Part shown: piece by piece, positions 47,665-58,362 of the stretch
How positions within the stretch are numbered: the stretch's first letter is position 1
How the letters are laid out: every line of letters starts with the position of its first letter
Source of the DNA: Leptospira perdikensis
GTDB taxonomy: Bacteria; Spirochaetota; Leptospiria; Leptospirales; Leptospiraceae
Direction: 5' to 3'
NCBI RefSeq assembly: GCF_004769575.1
Contig: NZ_RQGA01000019.1
Span: forward strand, 62,001-126,000
Length of the DNA stretch: 64,000 nucleotides
Notes under the pieces: model-generated
What the model saw: the letters and a program-made list of their open reading frames with translations, nothing else
Told to the model about the DNA's origin: nothing
Databases searched by the model: none
Made by a program: the position numbers and the translations under genes

Positions 47665-48552
47665 ATGGTTCGAAAGATAGGCTGGTATTTCATTTTTCTT
47701 TTGGTTCCTTTTTCCCTTTCTGCAGAGAGTGAAGAGCGGTTTTTCGAGATTCAACGTACACGTCTTTCCTCTTCCAATCTTATCGAGGTTCGGGATGCGA
47801 TAGACCAACTTACCTTTGTTAAATCGAATCAAGGGATTCGTGATATTATATCGGTGATGGAAGGGGCTCCTAATTTTCCAACAAGTCCGGGGAATCTACC
47901 TGCTGTTAAATTTTATGCTGCTAAAGCTTTGGGAATCAAAGGAGACAAACTTGCGGTTCCTCATTTGGTCAAAACCTACCAAAAGGAGTCTGTCAACATT
48001 GCCGAGCACAATCCTCCGAAAACAAGAACTTGGAAAGATGGAGTTGCCGATAGTCGTTCTCTTTCCAGTCCTTATTTTTATGAAGATGGAGAGATCCCGA
48101 TCACTCTTACTTGTGGAGAGATCTTAAGAGCCTTAGGTTCTTTACCTTTAACTTCAGAATCGGAATCAACAATCAAATCGGCCCTTATCAGCCCCAATTT
48201 TTATCTTAGAAGTTCTGCAGCAGACGCAATTTATCTTTCTCGTAAAAAAGAGGCGTTACCCAATTTAGTCGAGGCTCTTGGTAAGGAATCGGTACCCTAC
48301 GCAAAAATTTCCATCTTATCAGCAGTGGTGGGACTCGAACGATTGCCAAATCAAAACTACAAAGCGGTTTTGGAATCACTGACGGACACAGACCCAGAAG
48401 TTCGCGCCAAAGCATCGGATGCCCTCCGTAGATTGGACTTCCGGATTTCGGCACCTTACTTAGAAAAGGTGATTCAGTCTGAAAACGACCCTAAGGTCTT
48501 AAAACAAATGAAATCTGATTACCAATTTCTCGTTTCCTTTCATACCCCGTAA
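47665..48552 (+). CDS. Secreted HEAT-repeat protein
   Basis: A 295-residue exported protein. A signal peptide (MVRKIGWYFIFLLVPFSLSA) is followed by helical HEAT-like repeats, each with a short hydrophobic helix pair (for example VKFYAAKALGIKGDKLAVPHLV and LESLTDTDPEVRAKASDAL). HEAT proteins are scaffolds. The partner is unknown. The ATG at 47665 with GAGG nine bases upstream is preferred to a GTG at 47650. Confidence 0.75.
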   Translation: MVRKIGWYFIFLLVPFSLSAESEERFFEIQRTRLSSSNLIEVRDAIDQLTFVKSNQGIRDIISVMEGAPNFPTSPGNLPAVKFYAAKALGIKGDKLAVPHLVKTYQKESVNIAEHNPPKTRTWKDGVADSRSLSSPYFYEDGEIPITLTCGEILRALGSLPLTSESESTIKSALISPNFYLRSSAADAIYLSRKKEALPNLVEALGKESVPYAKISILSAVVGLERLPNQNYKAVLESLTDTDPEVRAKASDALRRLDFRISAPYLEKVIQSENDPKVLKQMKSDYQFLVSFHTP

Positions 48553-48618
48553 GTTTTCTTTATTTTCATTGTGGACAAATCCGCTTTTTCTCTTAAAATG
48601 TGACAGAGCGGAGAAATT

Positions 48619-49533
<915 letters not shown>

Positions 49534-49534
49534 T

Positions 49535-49548
49535 AGGGATTTACAATC
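49535..49548 (+). promoter_or_regulatory. Ribosome-binding site and AUC start of topA
   Basis: AGGGA (49535-49539) lies 6 bases before the ATC codon at 49546. An in-frame TAG at 49534-49536 prevents any earlier start, and no ATG, GTG, TTG or CTG occurs in frame until 49924. Confidence 0.55.
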
Positions 49549-51486
49549 ACCAAACTTTTAATAGTCGAATCACCGACAAAAGCAACAACAATCGCTTCTT
49601 ATTTAGATAAGGATTGGGTTGTTGTTGCTACCAAAGGTCATATCAAAGACCTTCCAACCAAATCCTATGGGATTGATTTTCAAAATTCATTTGAACCGGA
49701 ATATGAATGGTTAAAAGGTAAAAAAACTGTTTTTTCCGCGATTAAAACCAAAGCAAAATTAGCTTCCATAATTTATATTGCTAGTGACCCTGATCGCGAA
49801 GGGGAAATTATCGCCAAACATTGTTTTGATGAATTAATTAAACTAAAAAAACCTATCTTTCGACTTCGTTTAAAAGAAATCTCTAAAACGGAAGTTGACC
49901 GTCAGATCAAATTAAAATCTGGTTTGGATTTGGCAGAAATTGAATCACAAATTGCGAGAAGAATTGTAGATCGAATTTTTGGATTTGAGGTTTCACCTGA
50001 TTTATGGAAACAATTAAAAATTTCTTCCTTATCGGCAGGACGTGTTCAATCCACCGTCTTACATTGGATCTGTGAAAGGGAAAGGGAAATTCAAAACTTT
50101 TCCAAAGAAATTTACTACCAATTAAAATTACAAGGCTCTGTTTCTGGTGAGTCTGTGGATTTGGACCACCAAACAAAAGATAAATTAGATTCTAAATCGA
50201 TCCAAAAAGTCCTTGCGGATATAGGAATTCTGCCGGAACCAAATCGGTTAAAAGAAATTCTATTGTCCGAGATCAAAAAGAAAAATATCAAACGAAATCC
50301 CCCTCCGGCATTTTCGACAGCAAGTTTACTTGAAACCAGTTTCCGTGTTTTAGGTTTTGATTCCAAAAAAACAATGAAAATAGCTCAGACGCTCTTTGAG
50401 GGAAAATCCATTGGTTCTGGAGAACGAATTGGACTGATCACTTATATGCGTACGGATAGTACTCGTGTGTCCGATTCGAAACGTGAGTTAGGAGTGAGTT
50501 ACTTAAAAAAACATTTTCCTAGTTTGGTTTTGGAAGGATCCATCACTCCTAAAAAACAAAAAAAATACTCGCAAGATGCTCATGAAGCCGTGATTCCCAT
50601 TCATCCCGATTATAGTCCAGAGACAATTGGTTCTTATTTATCTAATGAAGAAAGAAGTTTGTATGCCTTGATTTGGGAACGTTTTTTGACATCTCTAATG
50701 AAGCCAGAGTTAGGTGAAGAAACCGTTTATGAATTCCATAAAAATAATCATGTTTTTATCTATAAAAATGAATTCATCACAGATTCTGGATTTAAAGCCT
50801 TTGGAAAAAGAGATCAGAAAAAACATTCGAAAAAGTTTGATTGGAAAATCGGAGATCCGTTTTTATATGAGTCGCACTCTATCGAAGAAAAACAAACGGA
50901 ACCACCCGTTCGGTACACACAAGGCAAACTAGTACAAAAGATGGAAGATACAGGTGTGGGACGGCCATCCACTTATGGAAGTATCATTGAAACCTTAAGA
51001 ACAAGAAAATACATCGTAGAATACCATAAATCCATTGGACCAACATCGCTTGGAATGATAGTGGATGATTATCTTTTTCTTAATTTTCAAGAGATGATTG
51101 GAGAATCATTCACCAAAGACTTGGAAAACAAGTTAGACCAAATCACCGAAGATAAATCATCACGTATCAATCTGATCCAAAATTTTTATGATAGTTTGGT
51201 TGGTTTGTTGCGTACACCGAGAAAAAAATATACGAGTACGGAAAGAAAATATCCAAAATACAAAGAAGAAACACTTCCCAGTACTTACGCAAAACCCAAC
51301 CCAAATCGTTCCGCGAAGATAAAGGCCTCTACAACTAGAATTTCCATCCCCACAGAGCAGACGAATGCAAAACCTTGTCCCGTTTGCAAAGAAGGTGTGG
51401 TGAAAACGAAACTAGGCAAAAAAGGAAAAACCATTTATTTTTGTTCTCGTTACCCGCATTGTGACTACATCACCTATGAATCCTAA
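49546..51486 (+). CDS. topA: DNA topoisomerase I (start codon AUC inferred)
   Basis: A 646-residue type IA topoisomerase that relaxes negative supercoils. The Toprim domain is intact: Glu8 in LLIVESPTKA and the metal triad Asp81-Asp83-Glu85 in SDPDREGE. The active-site Tyr is Tyr300 in GLITYMRTDST. A C4 zinc ribbon (CPVC...C...C) closes the protein, whereas E. coli TopA has several. The first conventional start in the frame is TTG at 49924, which would delete the whole Toprim domain. The gene therefore probably starts at ATC 49546, directly before TKLLIVE. The end overlaps hemH by 11 bases. Confidence 0.88.
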   Translation: MTKLLIVESPTKATTIASYLDKDWVVVATKGHIKDLPTKSYGIDFQNSFEPEYEWLKGKKTVFSAIKTKAKLASIIYIASDPDREGEIIAKHCFDELIKLKKPIFRLRLKEISKTEVDRQIKLKSGLDLAEIESQIARRIVDRIFGFEVSPDLWKQLKISSLSAGRVQSTVLHWICEREREIQNFSKEIYYQLKLQGSVSGESVDLDHQTKDKLDSKSIQKVLADIGILPEPNRLKEILLSEIKKKNIKRNPPPAFSTASLLETSFRVLGFDSKKTMKIAQTLFEGKSIGSGERIGLITYMRTDSTRVSDSKRELGVSYLKKHFPSLVLEGSITPKKQKKYSQDAHEAVIPIHPDYSPETIGSYLSNEERSLYALIWERFLTSLMKPELGEETVYEFHKNNHVFIYKNEFITDSGFKAFGKRDQKKHSKKFDWKIGDPFLYESHSIEEKQTEPPVRYTQGKLVQKMEDTGVGRPSTYGSIIETLRTRKYIVEYHKSIGPTSLGMIVDDYLFLNFQEMIGESFTKDLENKLDQITEDKSSRINLIQNFYDSLVGLLRTPRKKYTSTERKYPKYKEETLPSTYAKPNPNRSAKIKASTTRISIPTEQTNAKPCPVCKEGVVKTKLGKKGKTIYFCSRYPHCDYITYES

Positions 51487-52570
51487 ACCACCTAAACAAA
51501 AGAAAACTTTGATTCTTGTGAATTTAGGTGGTCCAAGGTCTACCGAGGAAATTGAAGTTTTTTTAACGGATTTGTTTACCGATCCCTATGTTTTTGATTT
51601 GCCCTTACCTGAATTTTTACGCCTTCCTCTTGCTCGTTTTATTGCAAAGAAACGAACTCCGAAGGTAAAAAAAACTTACGAGTCAATGGGATTTGGTGGC
51701 GGATCCCCTTTGGTATCTGAAACTGAAAAACAAGCGAAAACTCTTGAAAGTATATTAAATCAAAAAACAAATATTGATTGGATCGTAAAAATAGCGATGA
51801 CTTGTGGGTATCCACATATCCGTGATCCCGAATTTGAGAAACCAAGTCCAGATACCATCTATCTTCCGTTATATCCTCAATATTCGCGTTCGACAGTTCT
51901 TTCCACTCTCAATCATTTGGAAAAAAAATTTAAGGAATGCCCTGCTGGGAGTGGGGGTTATGTTCCAACATTTTCATTGGATCCAAAGTTCCATAAAATC
52001 TCTGCTAAATTCATTTATGAATTCTTTAATGGTGAATTGAACTCAAAAGATTTTTTGCATTTTCCGAAAGAAAAACCAAACATCGATTGGAAAGGTTTGG
52101 ATTTGGTTTTTTCAGCTCATGGTGTTCCCATGCGACTCATTCATAAGGGTGATCGGTATATGCAGGAAATTGAATCCTCTGTAAAAGGAATTACAGAACA
52201 ACTTCGATTGTTTGGCTTTCGGGGGAACACTTATATCTCTTATCAAAGTAAGGTGGGGCCAGCAAAATGGACGGAACCAAGTTCTATATCAATGATTGAG
52301 TCCCTTAGTCAAGAAGAGAAAGAAATTGCTGTTTATCCCATTAGTTTTGTAAGTGATCATTTAGAAACTTTAGAAGAGATTGGTGAACAATTTAAAGACA
52401 TTGCTTTAAAATCAGGTGCTAAGTCTTTTACGAGGATTCCTGCTTTTGGCACCTACCTTCCGTTTATGGAATATTTGGCAGAAAGAGTGTTGGTCGGAGA
52501 TTCTTCAATCCACCATTGTATTTGTAAGGAAATGGGGGGGGAATCACTCCCTACTTGTCGATTCAAATAA
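51476..52570 (+). CDS. hemH: Ferrochelatase
   Basis: A 364-residue enzyme that inserts iron into protoporphyrin IX, the last step of protohaem synthesis. The catalytic His is in FSAHGVPMRL, and the Glu/His pair is in SFVSDHLETLEEI. The N-terminus LILVNLGGPRS is typical. The tail contains several Cys (HHCICKEMGG and CRF), which may bind an Fe-S cluster as in some ferrochelatases. The ATG at 51476 overlaps topA; a GTG at 51461 is possible. It converges with hemY, and their last 27 bases overlap. Confidence 0.9.
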   Translation: MNPKPPKQKKTLILVNLGGPRSTEEIEVFLTDLFTDPYVFDLPLPEFLRLPLARFIAKKRTPKVKKTYESMGFGGGSPLVSETEKQAKTLESILNQKTNIDWIVKIAMTCGYPHIRDPEFEKPSPDTIYLPLYPQYSRSTVLSTLNHLEKKFKECPAGSGGYVPTFSLDPKFHKISAKFIYEFFNGELNSKDFLHFPKEKPNIDWKGLDLVFSAHGVPMRLIHKGDRYMQEIESSVKGITEQLRLFGFRGNTYISYQSKVGPAKWTEPSSISMIESLSQEEKEIAVYPISFVSDHLETLEEIGEQFKDIALKSGAKSFTRIPAFGTYLPFMEYLAERVLVGDSSIHHCICKEMGGESLPTCRFK

Positions 52571-53755
52571 GGATCTAAGTCCTATTCCTTTTCTGTAATT
52601 TCCATAAAACCGAATGTCGATTCCATAAGATATCCATTCAGACTCTAATACATCCAAGCTTTGGTTGAAGATAAATAATTTTCTATCATAGGCAGGAAAC
52701 ACTCCGCTCCAAGAAGTAACGTAAACGGCGACAGATGGATCTAATTTTTTTGTCACCAATTCACGATCTTTTTCAAGAATAGATTCCCAAGTCTCTGTAA
52801 GATTTTCTTTGGCTGTTTCTGGATAAATCCAAGTTTCTGAATGAAGTGCTTCTTTGGCTCTTCCAGAAAAAATATCGGAATTGGATAAAACTCCGAGGGC
52901 ACGAATTCCTTCGTTTTTTGCAAAAAGGATTCCGAAACATGGTTTCTTTGTTAGGTGGTTTTTTCCAAATCTAGTAATCGTGGTGATGGAAAGTAAATTG
53001 GGAGATGCGTGGGTTTGGATTTTATTACCAAGCAGTGGAATTAGATTTTTTAATGAAATACAAATTCTAATTTTGCCTTTTAGTTTTAAAATTTCGTCCA
53101 ATGACTCGAATTTAAAGTTTGTTTTGATTTGAATTTTTGATTCTAAATAATGAACCAAATGGTTTACCAAATCACCCATTCCATTGGGAAAGGAAACGGT
53201 TCCGTAAGATTTTTTACCGTTTTTTTTCATTTCTTCCAAAATGGTTTTTGTTCCCGATCCATCCCATTTGGAAAAAATTGATTCTGCTTGTAGGGCCTCT
53301 AACCTCGTTCCATAAATACCACCTATTGCTGGTTCAATGATGTTTTTGGTTACGGAAGATCCAAACATATTAGTTGCCCAGGTTTCCAAGTTTTGATTTG
53401 TTTCGAATTTGATTTTTTTAAATGCAATGGTAAACAGTAGTTTTATGCCTGTTAGTATTGAGATGGGTAATCTGGAAAGTTTTCTGTTTACCCAAAAGTA
53501 TCTTCTTTTGGCAGCTTTGTTGGGAAAGAGTGGCGTAAGTCCAATATCCGCAAACATGGATTTCATTTCATCAGTCAGTAAAACCCCATTGGCGGCTTGT
53601 TCCACAAGTCCTTCTGGAACTTGGTTGGTTCCAATCACTCCACCTAGTTTTTCGGAATGTTCATATAAAGTTACAGAATCACCTCGTTTTGTATGATGGT
53701 AGGCAAGGAATAATCCGGTAATCCCCCCACCAACAATATGAACCCGTTCCGTCAT
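52544..53755 (-). CDS. hemY: FAD-dependent protoporphyrinogen oxidase
   Basis: A 403-residue FAD enzyme that oxidises protoporphyrinogen IX to protoporphyrin IX. The nucleotide fold HIVGGGITGLFLAYHH (5-20) and the family motif EKLGGVI (35-41) are clear. Its length and sequence fit the HemY-type PPO, also called HemG in some databases; it is not the flavodoxin-like HemG. It is the last gene of the haem operon. It overlaps the hemN stop by 4 bases and the hemH 3' end by 27. Confidence 0.85.
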   Translation of the reverse strand: MTERVHIVGGGITGLFLAYHHTKRGDSVTLYEHSEKLGGVIGTNQVPEGLVEQAANGVLLTDEMKSMFADIGLTPLFPNKAAKRRYFWVNRKLSRLPISILTGIKLLFTIAFKKIKFETNQNLETWATNMFGSSVTKNIIEPAIGGIYGTRLEALQAESIFSKWDGSGTKTILEEMKKNGKKSYGTVSFPNGMGDLVNHLVHYLESKIQIKTNFKFESLDEILKLKGKIRICISLKNLIPLLGNKIQTHASPNLLSITTITRFGKNHLTKKPCFGILFAKNEGIRALGVLSNSDIFSGRAKEALHSETWIYPETAKENLTETWESILEKDRELVTKKLDPSVAVYVTSWSGVFPAYDRKLFIFNQSLDVLESEWISYGIDIRFYGNYRKGIGLRSLFESTSRE

Positions 53756-55092
53756 ATGGCTTTTGAGAAGACTGGCTTTGTCGGTTGGCTTAATTGTAAT
53801 TTTTCATCAAAGGCCATTGCAACAATTCTTAAAAATGGTTTTCCTAGTTCAGTAACACTAAGTGTGTTCCCTTGCCAACGAATCAAACGATCAGATTCCA
53901 TTTCTTGTAAAAAGTTTGTGACATGTGATTTTATATCGTTTGGTACATTTACTTTCCAGGCAGTCATTAGATCTAAAATTAATTGTTTGCGAATCTGGTC
54001 GGAATGGTTGAGTTTGTGTCCACGTAAGATTGGGATGGTTCCTTCCGATATAGATTTTCTATATTTCATTTCTAGTTTTTGGTTTTGGAAAAAAACATCA
54101 GGTGTTTCCGAAATAGAAGAAGATCCAAGGCCTAACATAACATCTGTTTTTGATTCACTATACCCCATAAAATTTCTATGAAGTTTGTTCGAATGAAATG
54201 CCTTCCAGAGTTTGTCATGAGGAAGTGCAAAATGATCCATACCAATTTCTCTATAACCTTCTTTTTCTAACAAAGATCTGCCAATTTCATACAAATCCCT
54301 TTTTACGGTTGGTTCAGGGAGGTCTTTTTCTGTAAATAATCTTTGTGAGGCCTTGATCCATGGAACATGAGCATAAGAATAAAATGCAATCCGATCCGGT
54401 TTCAGTTCCAATGTCCTTTCGATCGAGTATTTCATGGAATCCAATGTTTGTTTTGGTAGACCATAAATCAGATCAAAATTGATGGAATCAAATCCAAGAG
54501 CTCTTGCTTCTAAAGTGATGTTTTCTGTTAATTCAAAAGGTTGGATTCTGTTGACTAACCTTTGCACTTCAGGATCAAAATCTTGAACTCCCAAACTAAT
54601 CCTTCTAAATCCTAGTTTTTGTAAAAGTTTTAGTTGAGAAACTCTTGTCCTTCGTGGGTCCACTTCGATGGAATATTGCGGATCTTTCGCTGGATTTAGT
54701 TTGTTAAGAATGAATTCAATGGTTGATTGTAAATTATAGTCTGAGAGGTAAGTAGGGCTTCCTCCTCCCAAGTGAAGTTCACTTAAATTTTTTCCCTTTA
54801 AGTTTGAAACTTTTTCAGTGTATAACTCTAATTCATTTTTAAGAGCAATAACATAAGGTTCTTCAACTGTATGATTTTTGGTTATCGAAGTATTACATCC
54901 ACAAAAGGTACAAAGTGTTTCGCAAAATGGAATGTGAAGGTATAAAGTCAGTTTTGATTCTTTCGGAGTTAGGTGAGTTTCGAGTGATTGGATACATTCG
55001 TCTAAAGTAGGGGAATCTGTCCAATAAGGGACGGTTGGATAACTTGTATATCTGGGAGCCGGCGTGTCGTATTTTTCCAGTAGGCCTTTCAT
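53752..55092 (-). CDS. hemN: Oxygen-independent coproporphyrinogen III oxidase
   Basis: A 446-residue radical-SAM enzyme that decarboxylates coproporphyrinogen III to protoporphyrinogen IX without oxygen. The cluster motif HIPFCETLCTFCGC gives CxxxCxxCxC, the HemN signature. GGGSPTYLS follows and EVDPRRTRVSQ is the SAM region. The length is close to authentic HemN and longer than HemW paralogues, which lack the last Cys. It is linked by 4-base overlaps to hemE and hemY. Confidence 0.92.
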   Translation of the reverse strand: MKGLLEKYDTPAPRYTSYPTVPYWTDSPTLDECIQSLETHLTPKESKLTLYLHIPFCETLCTFCGCNTSITKNHTVEEPYVIALKNELELYTEKVSNLKGKNLSELHLGGGSPTYLSDYNLQSTIEFILNKLNPAKDPQYSIEVDPRRTRVSQLKLLQKLGFRRISLGVQDFDPEVQRLVNRIQPFELTENITLEARALGFDSINFDLIYGLPKQTLDSMKYSIERTLELKPDRIAFYSYAHVPWIKASQRLFTEKDLPEPTVKRDLYEIGRSLLEKEGYREIGMDHFALPHDKLWKAFHSNKLHRNFMGYSESKTDVMLGLGSSSISETPDVFFQNQKLEMKYRKSISEGTIPILRGHKLNHSDQIRKQLILDLMTAWKVNVPNDIKSHVTNFLQEMESDRLIRWQGNTLSVTELGKPFLRIVAMAFDEKLQLSQPTKPVFSKAI

Positions 55093-56132
55093 TCGCTAAA
55101 TACCTTTCTTGTTTCTTCGATAAGTAGGTGAATTGAACTTTCAGGCGTGAATTGTAAAACTCCATGCCCAAGGCCTGCCACCCATCCCTTTCTTTCTTCT
55201 GGATCGAGGTCTTTGATTGGTAAAAGATATTCCCTTATTTTCTGTTTCAATATTTGATTGTCAGAAAATAAAAGTTCTTGGTCAAAATTCCCTTGTATAA
55301 AACCTTTTCCACCGAAGTTTTTTAATGTTTCTGGGATAGAAAACCGGTGGTCTACACCAAAGCCTGCTAAGTTTTGAATGGTTTGGATTTGCCTTATTTG
55401 TTCTTCTGTTGCATTTTTTGCATAATATCCAATTTGTTTAGGATAGAGTTTTGTAAATTCTGTCATCGGTTGTGTGACGTAGCGATGAAAATTATAAGGG
55501 TCTAACATACCGGCTGCAGTATCAAAAATCATTACAAGTTCTGCTCCACCTTGCAATTGTAATTCGATATTGTTTTTTAAAAGAGGGACAAGAATTGAAT
55601 AAAACTCATCCACAAAGTTTTGATTGGTTTTGATAAAAGACATGTTCCCGTCGTGTTTACCAATGCTTGCATAAGTCATTAGTGTGAAGGGACCACCGAC
55701 AAATCCGATTAAGGAAACATCTTTTGGTAATACTTCTCTTGTTCGAATGACTGCTTCTTTTTGAAACTTTAATCCTTCAATGGCTTCATTAGCAGGTTTT
55801 AAGCGTAATAAATCTTTTTCAGATTTGAGCGAAAAAGAAAGTTTAGGGCCTGGATCATACGTTAAACCCATACCCAATGCTTCTAAAGGAAACAGCAGAT
55901 CAGAAAAAAGAATACTTACATCAAATCCAAATTCCTGGACTGGCCCTAGTGCGACCTCTGCTGCTAGTTCCGGTTGTTTACAGAGTTCCATAAAACTATA
56001 AGTTTCTTTCAGTTTCCGATAGTGTGCATGGTATCGTCCTGCTTGGCGCATGAACCATATTGGCGGAATGTTTTGTGGAACTAAATTGAGGGCATTTGTG
56101 AATCGTTCGTTTCTGAATTGAGTGGTAATCAT
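55089..56132 (-). CDS. hemE: Uroporphyrinogen decarboxylase
   Basis: A 347-residue enzyme that removes four carboxyls from uroporphyrinogen III. The N-terminal motif [19 protein letters not shown] carries the substrate arginines, and the conserved Asp is in [24 protein letters not shown] is another family block. It is overlapped by hemL upstream and hemN downstream (ATGA each), in the order typical of the Leptospira operon. Confidence 0.95.
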   Translation of the reverse strand: MITTQFRNERFTNALNLVPQNIPPIWFMRQAGRYHAHYRKLKETYSFMELCKQPELAAEVALGPVQEFGFDVSILFSDLLFPLEALGMGLTYDPGPKLSFSLKSEKDLLRLKPANEAIEGLKFQKEAVIRTREVLPKDVSLIGFVGGPFTLMTYASIGKHDGNMSFIKTNQNFVDEFYSILVPLLKNNIELQLQGGAELVMIFDTAAGMLDPYNFHRYVTQPMTEFTKLYPKQIGYYAKNATEEQIRQIQTIQNLAGFGVDHRFSIPETLKNFGGKGFIQGNFDQELLFSDNQILKQKIREYLLPIKDLDPEERKGWVAGLGHGVLQFTPESSIHLLIEETRKVFSE

Positions 56133-57412
56133 ATTTTTTTCTGTAATGCCTGTTTTGTTTTACTTAATGTAGTTTCTATAATTTCATTTGTATGGGCAGT
56201 TGATAAAAATCCAACCTCATACCCGCTAGGTGCTAGATAGACACCCTGGTCTAATAGTTTATGGAAAAAAATTGAAAACTTTGTTTTATGATCGGTTGGG
56301 ATGTCTGCGATGGTTCGAACGGACTCCTTGGTTTTGCCTTTTAACCAATAGAGACTTCCGAAAGTAACTGCTTCCCAGCCTTCGTCTCCCGAATCTGCCA
56401 AAAGTTTCACAATCCCCGAGGTTAATTGTTTGGTTTTTGATTCCAAATCTGGATAGGGATTTTCATTCCATGCTTTGGTTAAGGTTTTTAGGCCTGCTCG
56501 CATTCCGATTGGATTGGCAGATAACGTTCCTGCTTGGTAAACCGGACCACTGGGTGCCACTAAATCCATCAGATCTTTTTTGCCTGCATAAGCTCCCACA
56601 GGAAAACCACCACCAATGATTTTTCCATAACAAACTAAATCGGGAGTGATGCCGGTAAGTCCTGCCATCCCTTGGAAGGAAACTCTAAATCCTGAAATCA
56701 CTTCATCAAACAAAAGTAATACACCATACTTTGTTGTGAGTTCTCTACATTTTTTTAAGAATTCAGTTCTTTGAGGAAGGAGGCCATAATTTGCGGGAAT
56801 TGGCTCAATGGCAAGGCAAGCAATCTCATTTCCTTGTTTTAGAAAGAGTTCCTCTAAAGCAATCTCATCATCTAACGGTAGTACGAGTGTATTTTGAATG
56901 ATTTCTGGACCAATCCCTTTACTATCACTAGAACTGAGACCAGCAAGACCGGACCCTGCTTTCACTAGGAGTTGGTCTAAGTGGCCATGATAACAACCAT
57001 CAAATTTTAGAATTTTACTTCTACCGGTTGCGGCTCGTGCCACACGAAGGGCACTCATGACCGCTTCCGTACCGGAGTTGACAAACCGGATTTTTTCTAC
57101 CCAAGGAATTCTGTTTGTTATAAACTCGGCAAGTTCTAAGGAATATGGCTCACAGGCACCAAAGGACCAAGCCTTTCTCACTGTATCTTCTACGACTTCT
57201 TGGATCTCTGGATGTCTATGACCAAAAAGGAGCGGGCCGAAACTTAAACAGTAATCAATATATTCTTTTCCTTCAACTGACTTTAAATAGGCGCCGCTTG
57301 CTTCGCTAAAAAAAACAGGAGTACCTCCGACTGATGCAAAGGAACGAACAGGGCTATGAACTCCCCCTGGAACTACTTTTTTGGAACGAAGAAATAATTC
57401 TTCTGAATTCAT
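56129..57412 (-). CDS. hemL: Glutamate-1-semialdehyde 2,1-aminomutase
   Basis: A 427-residue PLP enzyme that converts glutamate-1-semialdehyde to 5-aminolaevulinate. The PLP lysine is in [17 protein letters not shown], and the Asp motif is [30 protein letters not shown] holds the substrate-binding segment. With hemA it makes ALA by the C5 route, so no ALA synthase is needed. It is coupled by 4-base overlaps to hemB and hemE. Confidence 0.95.
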   Translation of the reverse strand: MNSEELFLRSKKVVPGGVHSPVRSFASVGGTPVFFSEASGAYLKSVEGKEYIDYCLSFGPLLFGHRHPEIQEVVEDTVRKAWSFGACEPYSLELAEFITNRIPWVEKIRFVNSGTEAVMSALRVARAATGRSKILKFDGCYHGHLDQLLVKAGSGLAGLSSSDSKGIGPEIIQNTLVLPLDDEIALEELFLKQGNEIACLAIEPIPANYGLLPQRTEFLKKCRELTTKYGVLLLFDEVISGFRVSFQGMAGLTGITPDLVCYGKIIGGGFPVGAYAGKKDLMDLVAPSGPVYQAGTLSANPIGMRAGLKTLTKAWNENPYPDLESKTKQLTSGIVKLLADSGDEGWEAVTFGSLYWLKGKTKESVRTIADIPTDHKTKFSIFFHKLLDQGVYLAPSGYEVGFLSTAHTNEIIETTLSKTKQALQKKI

Positions 57413-58362
57413 GAATACAACCTTTTTGCAATCCTTGCACCGTAAGAAATTAAATAAGAAGAACCTGCTCTTCTAAATACATCCCAAGTTTCTTTGAGGC
57501 CCTCTTCAAAATTTAAAAATCCTTCTTTTGCTAAATAAACAAGACTAGCATACTCACCACTTACTTGGTAGGCACCAGTAGGAAGTCCTGTTTTTTCTTT
57601 GATGGGAGCAATGAGATCAATAGCGGTCATTCCTGGTTTGACCATGAGTAAGTCCGCACCTTCTTCTTTATCTCTAATGGAAGTGTGGATGGCTGTGTCA
57701 CGATCGCGAACATCGAGTTGGTATCCGCTACGATCACCAAATTGTGGTGATGAATCAGCGGCACCGCGAAAAGGTCCATAGAAATTACTTTTGAATTTTG
57801 TGGAATAACTCATGATAGGAACCATAGTGTGTTCGTTTGCATCTAAGATTTTTCTATGAGAGCCGACTCGGCCATCCATCATATCACTCGGGGCAATCCC
57901 ATCTGCACCGGCATCTGCATAAATGAGGGCCAGATCAGAAAGGCGTTTAAGTGTTAAGTCGAGATCGATATTTCCTGATTTGTGAAAGTGGCAACAATGC
58001 CCTGTAGTTGTCACCGAACAGATGCAAGTATCTAACCAGAGAAACATATCGGGAAATGTTTTTTTTATGGCGCTGATATTCGTATGGTAAAAGTTTTTTG
58101 GAAAACTTGTATCTGATTTGTCTTTAGGAACCATAAACAATAAAAATTGAGATACACCAGCTTTTAAGTCAGATTCAATTTGATGGAAAATAGATTTATT
58201 CGTGTCACGAAAAACATCGGGTAATCCTTTGATCGGTTCCTTTTCTTCAATGCCTTCTGCAAGAAAAAGTGGTTGGATCATTTTGTTTACATTAAGTGAT
58301 CCAGTTTCACCTAAATTTCTTAAATATTGATTGGAGCGTAAACGCAGTGTTTGTTTTTTCAT
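57409..58362 (-). CDS. hemB: Porphobilinogen synthase (ALA dehydratase)
   Basis: A 317-residue enzyme that condenses two ALA molecules to porphobilinogen. The Cys cluster [12 protein letters not shown] suggests a zinc-dependent active site. The Schiff-base lysines lie in [14 protein letters not shown] and [13 protein letters not shown], and [11 protein letters not shown] is conserved. The ATG at 58362 overlaps the hemCD stop by 4 bases. A frame opening at 58386 adds only eight residues and is less likely. Confidence 0.94.
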   Translation of the reverse strand: MKKQTLRLRSNQYLRNLGETGSLNVNKMIQPLFLAEGIEEKEPIKGLPDVFRDTNKSIFHQIESDLKAGVSQFLLFMVPKDKSDTSFPKNFYHTNISAIKKTFPDMFLWLDTCICSVTTTGHCCHFHKSGNIDLDLTLKRLSDLALIYADAGADGIAPSDMMDGRVGSHRKILDANEHTMVPIMSYSTKFKSNFYGPFRGAADSSPQFGDRSGYQLDVRDRDTAIHTSIRDKEEGADLLMVKPGMTAIDLIAPIKEKTGLPTGAYQVSGEYASLVYLAKEGFLNFEEGLKETWDVFRRAGSSYLISYGARIAKRLYS

